This document shows, one piece after another, positions 7,854 through 13,802 of a stretch of DNA of 13,802 nt. The notes under the pieces were generated by a model, which did not search any database, was not told the DNA's origin, and was given only the letters and a program-made list of their open reading frames with translations. How positions within the stretch are numbered: the first letter of the stretch is position 1; every line of letters starts with the position of its first letter. Position numbers and translations under genes: made by a program. Source of the DNA: JBBRCX01 sp038204465 (GTDB lineage: Bacteria > Planctomycetota > Phycisphaerae > Tepidisphaerales > Tepidisphaeraceae); contig JBBRCX010000112.1 of NCBI GenBank assembly GCA_038204465.1, forward strand, positions 1-13,802. The letters are read 5' to 3'.

Positions 7854-8483
7854 TTAGAGGAGGCCGGTGGCGCTGAGCCAGGTTCTGGCGATGAGCATGT
7901 GTCCAGCGGAGGAGGGGTGGACGCCATCGAGAGCCCATTCGAGGTCGGGGCGGATTTCGCGTGCCCGCACGAATGCGCGGTGAAGGGGGACGATGTACTC
8001 GGCGCCGAACTCGCGCGCCAGTTCGCCGACAGCGCGGACGTAGGGCTGAAGCAGTGCAATACCATCGCCGGCGGGTCGCCAGATCACGCTGGGCTCGCAG
8101 AGCACCAGCTTGCACTCGGGGAGCGTCGCCTTTACTTGCCGGAGCAAATCGCGGTAGACCGTTTGGAACTGATCGATGGGTACGCCCGGTCCACCGGCCA
8201 AGCCATGCCAGACGTCGTTGATGCCAATCTTGATCGAGAGGATGTCTGGGCTCTCGGCGAGCACGTCGGCTTCCCAGCGCGGCGCGAGGTCGACGACCTT
8301 GTTGCCGCTGATGCCGCGGTTGATGACGATCGGCGAGTTGGCAGGGTCCTTGCATTGGAGATAGTCGCGGGTGAGGCGGACGTAGCCCTGGCCAAGGCCG
8401 TCGGGATCCGTGGAGCGGCCGCAGTCGGTGATGCTGTCGCCGATGAAGAGAAGGCGGGTCGTCGGGGAAAGCGTGAGTATCAT
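7854..8483 (-). CDS. SGNH/GDSL-family hydrolase (esterase or lipase-like)
   Basis: A 209-aa protein carrying the whole SGNH active-site set. Block I is FIGDSITD with nucleophile S17. Block II is INRGISGNK with an oxyanion Gly (G57 or G60). Block III is GINDVWH with N89. Block V is DGVHPS with D186 and H189 completing the Ser-Asp-His triad. The family hydrolyses ester bonds in lipids, acetylated sugars or small esters; the substrate is not evident. No signal peptide is seen, so it is probably cytoplasmic. The start at 8483 puts block I within the first 20 residues, as usual. It has no strong Shine-Dalgarno. A terminator (8557-8594) separates it from the tagged gene upstream on the same strand, so it needs its own promoter between about 8484 and 8556, which I could not define. 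Confidence 0.92.
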   Translation of the reverse strand: MILTLSPTTRLLFIGDSITDCGRSTDPDGLGQGYVRLTRDYLQCKDPANSPIVINRGISGNKVVDLAPRWEADVLAESPDILSIKIGINDVWHGLAGGPGVPIDQFQTVYRDLLRQVKATLPECKLVLCEPSVIWRPAGDGIALLQPYVRAVGELAREFGAEYIVPLHRAFVRAREIRPDLEWALDGVHPSSAGHMLIARTWLSATGLL

Positions 8484-8556
8484 GCGGTTGTCTTACCCGC
8501 TGCCGCGCGGGCATTCCAGAAGGGAGCGAGGGGTCGGGCGATGAAAACTCGGCGCA

Positions 8557-8594
8557 TAAAAAAGCGCGAGGGTCGGGTGTGACGACCCCCGCGC
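8557..8594 (-). terminator. Intrinsic terminator of the 258-aa tagged gene
   Basis: On the minus strand a 12-position stem (arms 8583-8594 and 8563-8574, with one G-U pair at 8589/8568) closes an 8-base loop and is followed directly by six T (8562-8557). It starts 22 bases after the stop of the gene ending at 8617. Confidence 0.87.
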
Positions 8595-8616
8595 GGAGGG
8601 GAGGGATCTGAAACCG

Positions 8617-9393
8617 TTACAGCATTGCCTTGAGCCGTTTCGCGCCGCCAATCATTCCGAAAGCCATCATTCCCAGGGCTGACCAGACCGCGGGCGGCAA
8701 CGGGATGGAGGTGACGGGTGGGGGCGTGCCGCCGCTCGCCTTGACTTCGATCGCCAGGTCGTTGAAGTCGCGGTCGGCACCGGCGCCGGCGCGGTCTTCC
8801 CACATCAGCATCCAGGTGGAGCGGTTGTCCTTGGCTCCCGTGATCTTGTACGTCACGAGATGGTCAAGGCCATCGGAGTTGTCGGCGTTTTGTGACGAGC
8901 GCAGGCCGGACTCGCCATCGCGTGCCCAGCGGAAGGTCTTTCCCGACAGGTCAACGGTTGCCGAGCCGGCGGCGTCGAAGCCGCTGCCGCTGACGTTGAA
9001 CAGGCTGCTGAAGGTTGAGCCGGTGCTGCCGGCGAGATAGCCGAAGGCCTGCGAGAACTTCGCGAAGCGGGCCTTGGCGGTGGCCGAGATGACACCGCCC
9101 GACCAGACCTGGTCGCTGGCTGAACCGGGCCCGCCGGTGACGGAGTTGAGGCTGCCGCCTGCGAGCGTGTCGTCGATTCGCAGGGCGGTGATACTGCCGT
9201 TGCTGTAGTCCTTACCGGAGGCGGTGAAGTTGCCGCCATACACATGCTCGAGCACCTGCTCATGCGTCTGCTCGGTTTTGGAAGGCGGCACAACGTTGGT
9301 AAAACCGGCCGACGCCTTGCCAGCGCCCAGCAGGGAGAGGCCGACCGCGGCCAGCATCCCCGTGGTGCGAGAGAAAAAGAAACGATTCCGCAT
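8617..9393 (-). CDS. Secreted DUF4114-like protein with exosortase (PEP-CTERM-type) sorting tag
   Basis: A 258-aa protein with a Sec-type signal peptide: RNR at the start, a hydrophobic core at about 13-25, and probable cleavage after KASA (residue 29). A Ser/Gly-rich ectodomain follows. Near its end is a WED...DRDFNDLAIEV pattern (about 198-217), which resembles the DUF4114 domain of extracellular proteins. The C-terminus is a sorting tag: IPLPPAVWSAL (230-240), a membrane segment to about 250, then basic KRLK. This is the tripartite layout of PEP-CTERM/VPxPx tags recognised by exosortases, so I infer processing at the membrane and display or release outside. The ATG at 9393 is chosen for GGAG (9401-9404) 7 bases upstream and for the signal peptide; the frame extends to 9519 without either. 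The binding partner or role is unknown. Confidence 0.86.
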   Translation of the reverse strand: MRNRFFFSRTTGMLAAVGLSLLGAGKASAGFTNVVPPSKTEQTHEQVLEHVYGGNFTASGKDYSNGSITALRIDDTLAGGSLNSVTGGPGSASDQVWSGGVISATAKARFAKFSQAFGYLAGSTGSTFSSLFNVSGSGFDAAGSATVDLSGKTFRWARDGESGLRSSQNADNSDGLDHLVTYKITGAKDNRSTWMLMWEDRAGAGADRDFNDLAIEVKASGGTPPPVTSIPLPPAVWSALGMMAFGMIGGAKRLKAML

Positions 9394-9790
9394 GGTGCAT
9401 CTCCAATGCGGCTGAAGGGACGAGGGGGGCTCAACGGGTAACATCCCCGCGGTGCCCGCCGACGACGCCGACAGCATCGACCAACGAACTTTCCGTTGGG
9501 TGCTTATCGTCCAATGCAAGACGATTTCACAAGGCGCCGACGCTCCGAATCAAGTTGTCCACGCCCCATAACGCGCGACCGCGATTCGCGCGCGATGAGC
9601 GGCGATTTTCTTATTGGAACGTCCGAGAAGCTGAAAAAGGGGGATTCATCGGAAGGCTTTTCTCCGGATGAATTGCAAGCAGCGGCAGCGATGCGATGGG
9701 CATGGCGATGCCAGAGGACGAAACATGATTGCGAAGTTTTACCGCGCGCGGTTGCGCCGCTGAAATTCCTCGCACGATCGGCACAGGTTC
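9394..9790. other. Intergenic stretch between the two tagged genes
   Basis: No convincing gene. A + strand frame of 114 codons crosses the terminator at 9791-9826 and has no ribosome site or family features. On the minus strand, hairpins are visible at 9481-9499 (6-bp stem CCAACG/CGTTGG in the leader of the 8617-9393 gene) and at 9644-9673 (ATTCATC/GATGAAT arms, followed by a C-run and five T). The second could be a weak terminator or the end of a small RNA. No good -35/-10 pair was found. Confidence 0.4.
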
Positions 9791-9826
9791 AAAAAAAACG
9801 AGCGGGTTCTAATGGACCCGCTCGTT
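9791..9826 (-). terminator. Intrinsic terminator of the 110-aa tagged gene
   Basis: A perfect 11-bp stem (arms 9816-9826 and 9797-9807, AACGAGCGGGT against ACCCGCTCGTT) with an 8-base loop is followed on the minus strand by a run of eight T (9798-9791), the first two of which also close the stem. It lies 31 bases after the stop of the gene ending at 9858. The other strand has no T-run, which fixes its direction. Confidence 0.92.
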
Positions 9827-9857
9827 CACGCACTCCCTGAAGTTTGAATAGCGAAGA

Positions 9858-10190
9858 TCAGGTCAGCCAGCGTCGAAGCTTGCGCAGCGAGGTCCACAAG
9901 CCCCCGCCGAGCAGGACGCTGAGCCCCGACCATACCGCGGGTGGGAGGGGGATCGTGATCGGCTCGGATTGCGGCTCAGTGTGGTCGATGTCGGTGAGAA
10001 TATCGTGGCGGAAACTTTCGGTTCCGGAAAAGGACCTGCGGTCTTTCAAGATCGTTTCGCTGTCAGTTTTGTCCTGCGCGAAGAGATTGACGGGAGCACT
10101 GGGCGCCGGCGCGGCGGCGCTGGAGAGGGCGACGATTCCCAGCAAGGCGGCCGAATGTAGGAAACCTGCGCGAGCAGTGCTGCTGCCCAT
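9858..10190 (-). CDS. Small secreted protein with exosortase-type sorting tag, 110 aa
   Basis: The product has an N-terminal signal-like segment (about residues 9-27, with probable cleavage in the Ala-rich stretch after it). Only about 45 polar residues follow (roughly 35-78, rich in D, E, S, T). It ends in ITIPLPPAVWSGL (78-90), a short hydrophobic segment and basic RKLRR (103-107). The tag is nearly the same as that of the 258-aa protein at 8617-9393, but the central parts are unrelated. The ATG at 10190 is chosen because GGAG lies 5 bases upstream; the frame reaches 10241 without a ribosome site. The leader holds two overlapping hairpins (10225-10296) and a strong terminator follows (9791-9826), so it looks like a self-contained transcription unit. 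No known domain is recognised. Its function is unknown. Confidence 0.72.
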   Translation of the reverse strand: MGSSTARAGFLHSAALLGIVALSSAAAPAPSAPVNLFAQDKTDSETILKDRRSFSGTESFRHDILTDIDHTEPQSEPITIPLPPAVWSGLSVLLGGGLWTSLRKLRRWLT

Positions 10191-10224
10191 ATCAACTCCG
10201 ATTGGTACCGCGGAAAACCTCGTG

Positions 10225-10296
10225 ACGGACGGCTGGGCCATCGGCGTCGAGTGCCGGGGCCAGCCGTCCGTGATGGGTACTCGGACTCTATCACGG
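10225..10296 (-). promoter_or_regulatory. Structured leader of the 110-aa tagged gene with two overlapping hairpins
   Basis: Two inverted repeats overlap. One pairs 10260-10271 with 10225-10236 (12 bp, ACGGACGGCTGG on the minus strand), enclosing a smaller CGGC/GCCG stem. The other pairs 10290-10296 with 10268-10274 (7 bp, CCGTGAT/ATCACGG). Positions 10268-10271 belong to both, so the two hairpins cannot form fully at once. They end about 35 bases before the ATG at 10190. Neither is followed by a T-run. A leader switch is one reading, a binding site another. Confidence 0.4.
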
Positions 10297-10426
10297 CTTT
10301 AAATCAGTGCGGGGAAAAGCAAATGGATTCAATGCCGCGCGCGGTGGGCGCTGATCGGTTTATGCGGCCTTTGCCGTCCGTATCGAAGCGCGTGGCGGAG
10401 ACTTGCGGTTTGGGAAGACGGTAGAT

Positions 10427-11155
10427 TCAGAGGCCGGCGATGCGAATCGCCTCGCGCAGCTCCAACGTTCCTTCATAGAGACTGCGCCCGACGATAACGC
10501 CCCAGATGCCAATGCCAGTGAGCTGGCGGATGTGTTCAAGGTTTCCCACGCCGCCACTGGCGATGACGGGGATGGGCCCGGCCTGGGCGAGGCGGCGAGT
10601 CTGCTCGATATTCGGACCTTGGAGCATTCCATCCTTTGCGACATCCGTATAGAGCAGGGCCGCCAGCGGGAAGCCGCTGACCTGCTTCGCGACGTCGGTC
10701 GCAAGGCGCTGGGTGGTTTGGGTCCAGCCTCGAGTCGCGACATTGCCGTCCTTCGCGTCCACGGCGAGGACGATCCTGTCTGCGAGGCGCGGCGTGCCCA
10801 TCAGGCCCTCGAACCAGGGCCAATCCTCCATCGCCTTGGTGCCGACGACCACCCGCGCGGCGCCGGCGTCGAGGAGGCGGTCAATGTCGTCGGTCGAGCG
10901 GACGCCGCCGCCGGCTTCCACCTTCAACCCGGCGGCGCGGATGATGCGGGAGATGAGGTCGGTCTGGGCGGGACGTCCTTCCTTCGCGCCGTCCAGATCC
11001 ACCACGTGCATCCAGCGCGCCCCTGCCGCGGCAAAGCTTCGTGCGGTTTCAATCGGATCGACGTCGTAGCTCACCTGCCTGCCGTAGTCGCCCTGCTGGA
11101 GGCGAACGACGCGGCCCCCGCGGAGGTCGATGCTCGGCACGATTTCCAAAGGCAT
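10427..11155 (-). CDS. hisA: Phosphoribosylformimino-5-aminoimidazole carboxamide ribotide isomerase
   Basis: A 242-aa cytosolic (beta/alpha)8-barrel enzyme of histidine synthesis. It isomerises the ProFAR aminoaldose to the PRFAR aminoketose, the substrate of HisF. The N-terminus PSIDLRGGRVVRLQQGDY is typical of HisA, with catalytic D10. The second catalytic Asp is D133 in LAVDAKDG. Phosphate-binding segments are visible as AGGGVR (81-86), SGGVGN (200-205) and GRSLYEG (223-229). DVAKDG (171-176) mirrors the half-barrel repeat. The length matches the family. The ATG at 11155 is chosen because it begins directly at the first beta strand; the frame extends to 11296, but that part overlaps uvrC and is not HisA-like. 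No other his gene is next to it, so the pathway genes are dispersed here. It is divergent from uvrC with 103 bp between. No terminator is recognised in 10297-10426. Confidence 0.95.
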   Translation of the reverse strand: MPLEIVPSIDLRGGRVVRLQQGDYGRQVSYDVDPIETARSFAAAGARWMHVVDLDGAKEGRPAQTDLISRIIRAAGLKVEAGGGVRSTDDIDRLLDAGAARVVVGTKAMEDWPWFEGLMGTPRLADRIVLAVDAKDGNVATRGWTQTTQRLATDVAKQVSGFPLAALLYTDVAKDGMLQGPNIEQTRRLAQAGPIPVIASGGVGNLEHIRQLTGIGIWGVIVGRSLYEGTLELREAIRIAGL

Positions 11156-11258
11156 CCTGCAAAAGTAGCAACGACGCCGCAAGGCGACAACAATAGGACA
11201 GAGGGCAGCGCAGCATCGGTCCGTCACGTCGGCTGGCGGCGGAGTCGCTGCATCAATC

Positions 11259-12896
11259 ATGGATGACCATCTCGAACGACTGAATGAGAAAGCCAAAGGA
11301 CTGCCCAGAGCGCCCGGCGTCTACCTGATGAAGGACGACAAGGGACGGGTGATCTACGTCGGCAAGTCGTCCAGCCTGCGCGATCGCGTCGGGAGCTATT
11401 TCCAGCCGGGGACCAGGCTTGATTACAAGAAGGCGCCGCTGCGCGATCACGTCGTCGACTTCGAAGTGATCCAGACCGAGAGCGAAGTGGAAGCGCTGCT
11501 GGCCGAGAACCGGCTCATCAAGGACATCCAGCCGCGCTTCAACGCCCGGCTCCTCGATGACAAGACTTACCCTTATCTGATGGTCACGACCAGCGAGCAA
11601 TTCCCCGGCGTCTATGTCACGCGCGAGCCGCGGACCGAAGGCGTGAAACTCTACGGGCCCTTCACCAGCGTTTACTCGCTGAAGGAAGCGGTCACTCATC
11701 TGCAGAAGGCGTTCCAGTTTCGCACGTGCCACCTCGACATCCGCGAGGAGGACGAAGGCCGGCGGTTCTTCCGCCCGTGTCTGCTGCACGCCATCGGCCA
11801 GTGCACGGCGCCCTGCGCGGCGAAAATTCCCAAGGAGACCTATGGGGAGGACATCCAGCGGCTGTTGAAATTCCTCGACGGCGATCGCAAGTCGGTCCTG
11901 AGGGACCTGGAGAAGGAGATGATCGAGGCATCGAAACAGATGCAGTTCGAGCGGGCGGCGAGGCTGCGCGACGAGATCAAGGCGCTGGAGGCGCTGGGGA
12001 AGCGGGCGAAAAAAGGCGAGCAGGAATTCTGGCAGCCCGAATCCTTCGTGATCAATCCGCGCGAGGGCGTGGTCGAGCTGCAGTCGGCCCTCGGGCTCAC
12101 CGAAGCGCCGCGCATCATCGAGTGCATCGACATCGCCCACCTGCAGGGCGGCGAGACCGTCGGCAGCAAAGTCTGCTTCATCGACGGCGTTCCCTTCAAG
12201 GACGGCTACCGCCGCTACAAGATCAAGCATGGGCTCGGGAACAACGACTACCTTTCGATCCAGGAAGTGGTGAGCCGCCGCTATCGCGAGGCCGGAACCA
12301 ACAACGAGCTCTACCCCGACGTGATCGTGATCGACGGCGGCCTCGGTCAGCTTCACGCGGCGATGGAAGTCTTCAAGACCATGGACGTGAAGCCGCCGAT
12401 GGTGATCTCGCTGGCCAAGAAGGAAGAGCTGGTTTACACGCAGGCGCGCAGCGAGCCGATCCGCCTGGCGCGCAACAACACGGGCCTGAAGCTGCTGCAA
12501 TACGCCCGCGACGAAGCCCACCGCTTCGCGCAGCACTATCACCACATCCTGCGTCGCAAGACGCAGCTGGACGAAGACGTGAAGCAAGGCCGTCGTCCGC
12601 CGCGGCCGCGGGTGCCGGTGAAGCAGCGCACGCGCAAGGCCGCCACCACCGCTCCCCCCGCGGAGATGCCGTTCACCACGCTGCCGGGTCTTCCGGCCCT
12701 CTCACCCGCACAAGCGGCTGAGCCGCCGCCCGATCCGAAGGCGGTGCTCGATTCCGAAGACGTCCTGGCCCAGGTCCCCAACCCATCCGGCCCCCCCGCG
12801 ATGGACCGCGAGGAAGCGGCGGCCGAGGGAATCCAGCCAACGCACGTGCTCCCCCCGGAACCAGAAACCAACCCCGACCCCAACCGCTCCGACTAA
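11259..12896 (+). CDS. uvrC: Excinuclease ABC subunit C lacking the C-terminal helix-hairpin-helix domain
   Basis: A 545-aa subunit of nucleotide excision repair that makes both incisions around a UvrAB-marked lesion. The GIY-YIG nuclease domain (about 15-95) has GVY (Y22), VIYVGK (Y33), RDRVGSYF and E83. Four cysteines, C157, C174, C182 and C186, fit the UvrC iron-sulfur cluster. A UVR motif that contacts UvrB covers about 213-248. The RNase H-like nuclease keeps D291 (ECIDIAH), D330, D359 (VIVIDGG) and H421 (RDEAHRFA). After about residue 435, where relatives carry a double helix-hairpin-helix DNA-binding domain, this protein has about 110 Pro/Ala/Arg-rich residues of low complexity. No such domain is found in the other frames either, so a simple frameshift is unlikely. 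The ATG at 11259 fits the N-terminus; no good Shine-Dalgarno is seen (GGAG is 14 bases away). Both incision active sites look intact. Confidence 0.95.
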   Translation: MDDHLERLNEKAKGLPRAPGVYLMKDDKGRVIYVGKSSSLRDRVGSYFQPGTRLDYKKAPLRDHVVDFEVIQTESEVEALLAENRLIKDIQPRFNARLLDDKTYPYLMVTTSEQFPGVYVTREPRTEGVKLYGPFTSVYSLKEAVTHLQKAFQFRTCHLDIREEDEGRRFFRPCLLHAIGQCTAPCAAKIPKETYGEDIQRLLKFLDGDRKSVLRDLEKEMIEASKQMQFERAARLRDEIKALEALGKRAKKGEQEFWQPESFVINPREGVVELQSALGLTEAPRIIECIDIAHLQGGETVGSKVCFIDGVPFKDGYRRYKIKHGLGNNDYLSIQEVVSRRYREAGTNNELYPDVIVIDGGLGQLHAAMEVFKTMDVKPPMVISLAKKEELVYTQARSEPIRLARNNTGLKLLQYARDEAHRFAQHYHHILRRKTQLDEDVKQGRRPPRPRVPVKQRTRKAATTAPPAEMPFTTLPGLPALSPAQAAEPPPDPKAVLDSEDVLAQVPNPSGPPAMDREEAAAEGIQPTHVLPPEPETNPDPNRSD

Positions 12897-12986
12897 AATC
12901 CCCATCCCAAAACGCCTTTCCCGACCCAAAAACCCAAGCGCACCCCATCCCGCACCCATCGCCGTCCCTTCTCGCCCCCAAAGCGA

Positions 12987-13012
12987 CCCCAGCCCATCCC
13001 CACCCGGCCCCC
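12987..13012 (-). other. G-quadruplex motif, minus strand
   Basis: On the minus strand five G-runs of 5, 3, 4, 3 and 4 bases are separated by loops of only 2, 1, 2 and 2 bases (on the + strand, C-runs at 12987-12990, 12993-12995, 12998-13001, 13003-13005 and 13008-13012). This satisfies the standard G3+N1-7 rule with spare runs. It is the densest part of a C-rich stretch from about 12830 to 13110. Confidence 0.6.
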
Positions 13013-13032
13013 GTCTCCGCTCCAATCCCGCG

Positions 13033-13096
13033 CCATCATCCCACCGCCCGCAATCCGTCGAGCATCCATCCCGCTCCCATCATCCCACCGCCCGCA
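13033..13096 (+). repeat. Two direct repeats, 44-bp period, in C-rich DNA
   Basis: The 20-base unit CCATCATCCCACCGCCCGCA occurs at 13033-13052 and again at 13077-13096. The match continues with two mismatches to CCGTCG, giving 28-base copies. Only two copies are seen. Shorter CCATCCC-like pieces recur nearby, which suggests slippage-prone low-complexity DNA rather than a mobile element. Confidence 0.65.
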
Positions 13097-13159
13097 CCCC
13101 GTCGCACGACCGTCCGGAAGCCATCCGCAGCAATCCATCAACCGCCCCAACGCCAACCC

Positions 13160-13452
13160 ATGATCGCGAACAAAAGGCATACAGAACGAACACAGAGACC
13201 AGCTCAAGCACTCGGGCCTCGGGTACTGGCGCAAGTGGCGTAACACGTCGAGTAGCCCACTTAACTCCCCGGCTGCGTCGGCGAGCGTCGACACGTTCGC
13301 CTTCGTCCATCCCTCGAGTTCGGAAATTCCGCACGGAGTCGGTCGACGGCGCTCGTGAACCTCGCAAACGCGCGGTGCTTCCCGACGAAGCGAAGCAGAT
13401 CGTCGCGTGTCGCATGCGGGTGGAACTACCGGAGTAGGAGTTGCACCGGCAT
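13160..13452 (-). pseudogene. Frameshifted coding remnant resembling the DUF3322 region of Wadjet JetD
   Basis: No single frame explains this stretch, but two adjacent frames join into one protein-like segment. Frame one (13425 to about 13320) reads ATRDDLLRFVGKHRAFARF and on to RLRAEFP. Frame two (from about 13320) reads ELEGWTKANVSTLADAAGEL, then GLLDVLRHLRQYPRP and, more weakly, FVRDHGLALGRLMD. One missing base at about 13318-13323 would restore them as RAEFPELEGW. Upstream, MPVQLLLR in frame one is cut off by a TAG at 13426-13428. From memory of the family, DUF3322 has a D-x-L-x-x-[IV]-G-K...ARF...FP-x-L-x-x-W...LL-x-V-L-x-x-L...PRP pattern. I therefore suggest a decayed jetD-like gene. 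The DUF2220 (Toprim-like) half is absent and the sequence runs into the C-rich repeat zone. The family match is a hypothesis that needs a profile search. Confidence 0.42.
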
Positions 13453-13746
13453 TGCAGCGGGAGGCCGATTCATATCCGATGCCGGGCCTGCTGACCTTTG
13501 AGAGAGGGAGCATGAGCGTCTGTGCAAGTTTCGCCAAGCCGCCGAAACGGCGCGAGCTTTGATGGCCAAGTTCCCCGCCGTAATCGAGAGGGCCGTCCAC
13601 CACAGGCCTGTTCTCGATCTTCAAGAAAATTGTTTTTACATGAATATCTCGAACCATGAATCTTCCGCCGTCGTAGTGGAAGGAGCCGGAGGGCGGGTCG
13701 TTCTTCGGGGACCGGGTTCAGTCTCGCACACCAGGACAGGTCAAGG
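13453..13746. other. Stretch with no supported gene
   Basis: Frames on both strands are short or composition-like. The minus-strand frame through 13480-13657 has mixed, unconvincing codon use. A patch at about 13620-13665 is clearly more AT-rich than its surroundings (it includes AAAATTGTTTTTACATGAAT) and may hold a promoter, though I could not pair a -35 with a -10 box. Confidence 0.4.
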
Positions 13747-13802
13747 ATGTCGTTGAAGCGTCTTCTGCGCACGCTCTTCGTGCGCCCGTCGGACGCAATA
13801 CG
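13747..13802 (+). CDS. Possible 5' end of a gene running off the right edge
   Basis: An ATG at 13747 opens 18 codons to the window end, reading MSLKRLLRTLFVRPSDAI. AGG (13738-13740) lies 6 bases upstream, and third codon positions are mostly G/C as in the real genes here. The basic-hydrophobic start would suit a membrane-associated protein, but the piece is too short to name. It could be chance. Confidence 0.35.
   Translation, partial: MSLKRLLRTLFVRPSDAI

Noticed and set aside
9496..9840. 114-codon + strand frame between the tagged genes
   Set aside because: It reads through the terminator hairpin at 9791-9826, has no ribosome site and an Arg-rich, domain-free product.
11156..11296. N-terminal extension of hisA to 11296
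   Set aside because: It would overlap uvrC by 38 bases and add 47 residues unlike HisA; the barrel begins at the ATG at 11155.
11253..12587. 444-codon open frame antisense to uvrC
   Set aside because: Low-complexity, Asp/Val/Arg-rich product typical of antisense shadows in high-GC DNA; uvrC motifs lie on the other strand throughout.
12673..13025. Minus-strand Gly/Arg/Trp-rich frames at the end of uvrC
   Set aside because: They arise from the G-rich strand of the low-complexity stretch and have no start signal or family features.
13033..13096. CRISPR array
   Set aside because: Only two copies, in low-complexity C-rich DNA, with a 16-24 base spacer that resembles the repeat; no cas genes nearby.
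13160..13452. A functional Wadjet defence system in the window
   Set aside because: Only a frameshifted fragment resembling part of JetD is present, and no JetA, JetB or JetC is visible inside the window.
12893..13657. 254-codon minus-strand frame as one intact gene
   Set aside because: It joins an unconvincing N-terminal part, a segment that only makes sense after a frameshift from another frame, and a Gly/Arg/Trp-rich end read from the C-rich repeat DNA.

Overview
The window reads as chromosomal DNA of a high-GC member of the Planctomycetota, probably the Phycisphaerae lineage. Three protein signatures suggest this. A secreted repeat protein starts with the planctomycete-type LEPR motif. 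Two secreted proteins end in the same exosortase-type tag (PLPPAVWS, a membrane segment, then a basic end). The genes are mostly single units that change strand often. This lineage call is inference from motifs, not from a search.

Layout, left to right. 1-912 (-): 5' part of a LEPR-motif protein built of beta-propeller-like repeats, running off the left edge. 1115-2410 (+): a TetA/DHA1-type major facilitator transporter. 2454-3929 (-): a membrane-anchored coiled-coil protein of unknown function preceded by a TerC-family membrane protein, 51 bp apart and possibly co-transcribed. 4231-7752 (+): full-length cobalamin-dependent methionine synthase, metH. 7854-8483 (-): an SGNH/GDSL hydrolase, convergent with metH. 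8617-9393 and 9858-10190 (-): two exosortase-tagged secreted proteins (258 aa with a DUF4114-like motif, and only 110 aa), each followed by a strong intrinsic terminator. 10427-11155 (-): hisA. 11259-12896 (+): uvrC, divergent from hisA, lacking the usual C-terminal helix-hairpin-helix domain. 12897-13150: C-rich low-complexity DNA with a strong G-quadruplex motif on the minus strand and a 44-bp direct repeat. 13160-13452 (-): a broken, frameshifted coding remnant that resembles the DUF3322 part of Wadjet JetD proteins. The right edge may hold the first codons of another + strand gene.

The genes do not form one pathway. Core metabolism and repair (metH, hisA, uvrC) is interspersed with surface or secreted proteins. 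I found no intact mobile element, CRISPR array, rRNA or tRNA, and no complete novel system. The items most worth following are the two unrelated proteins sharing one sorting tag, the two alternative hairpins in the leader of the 110-aa gene, the UvrC with a replaced C-terminus, and the possible JetD pseudogene beside the G-quadruplex/repeat DNA.
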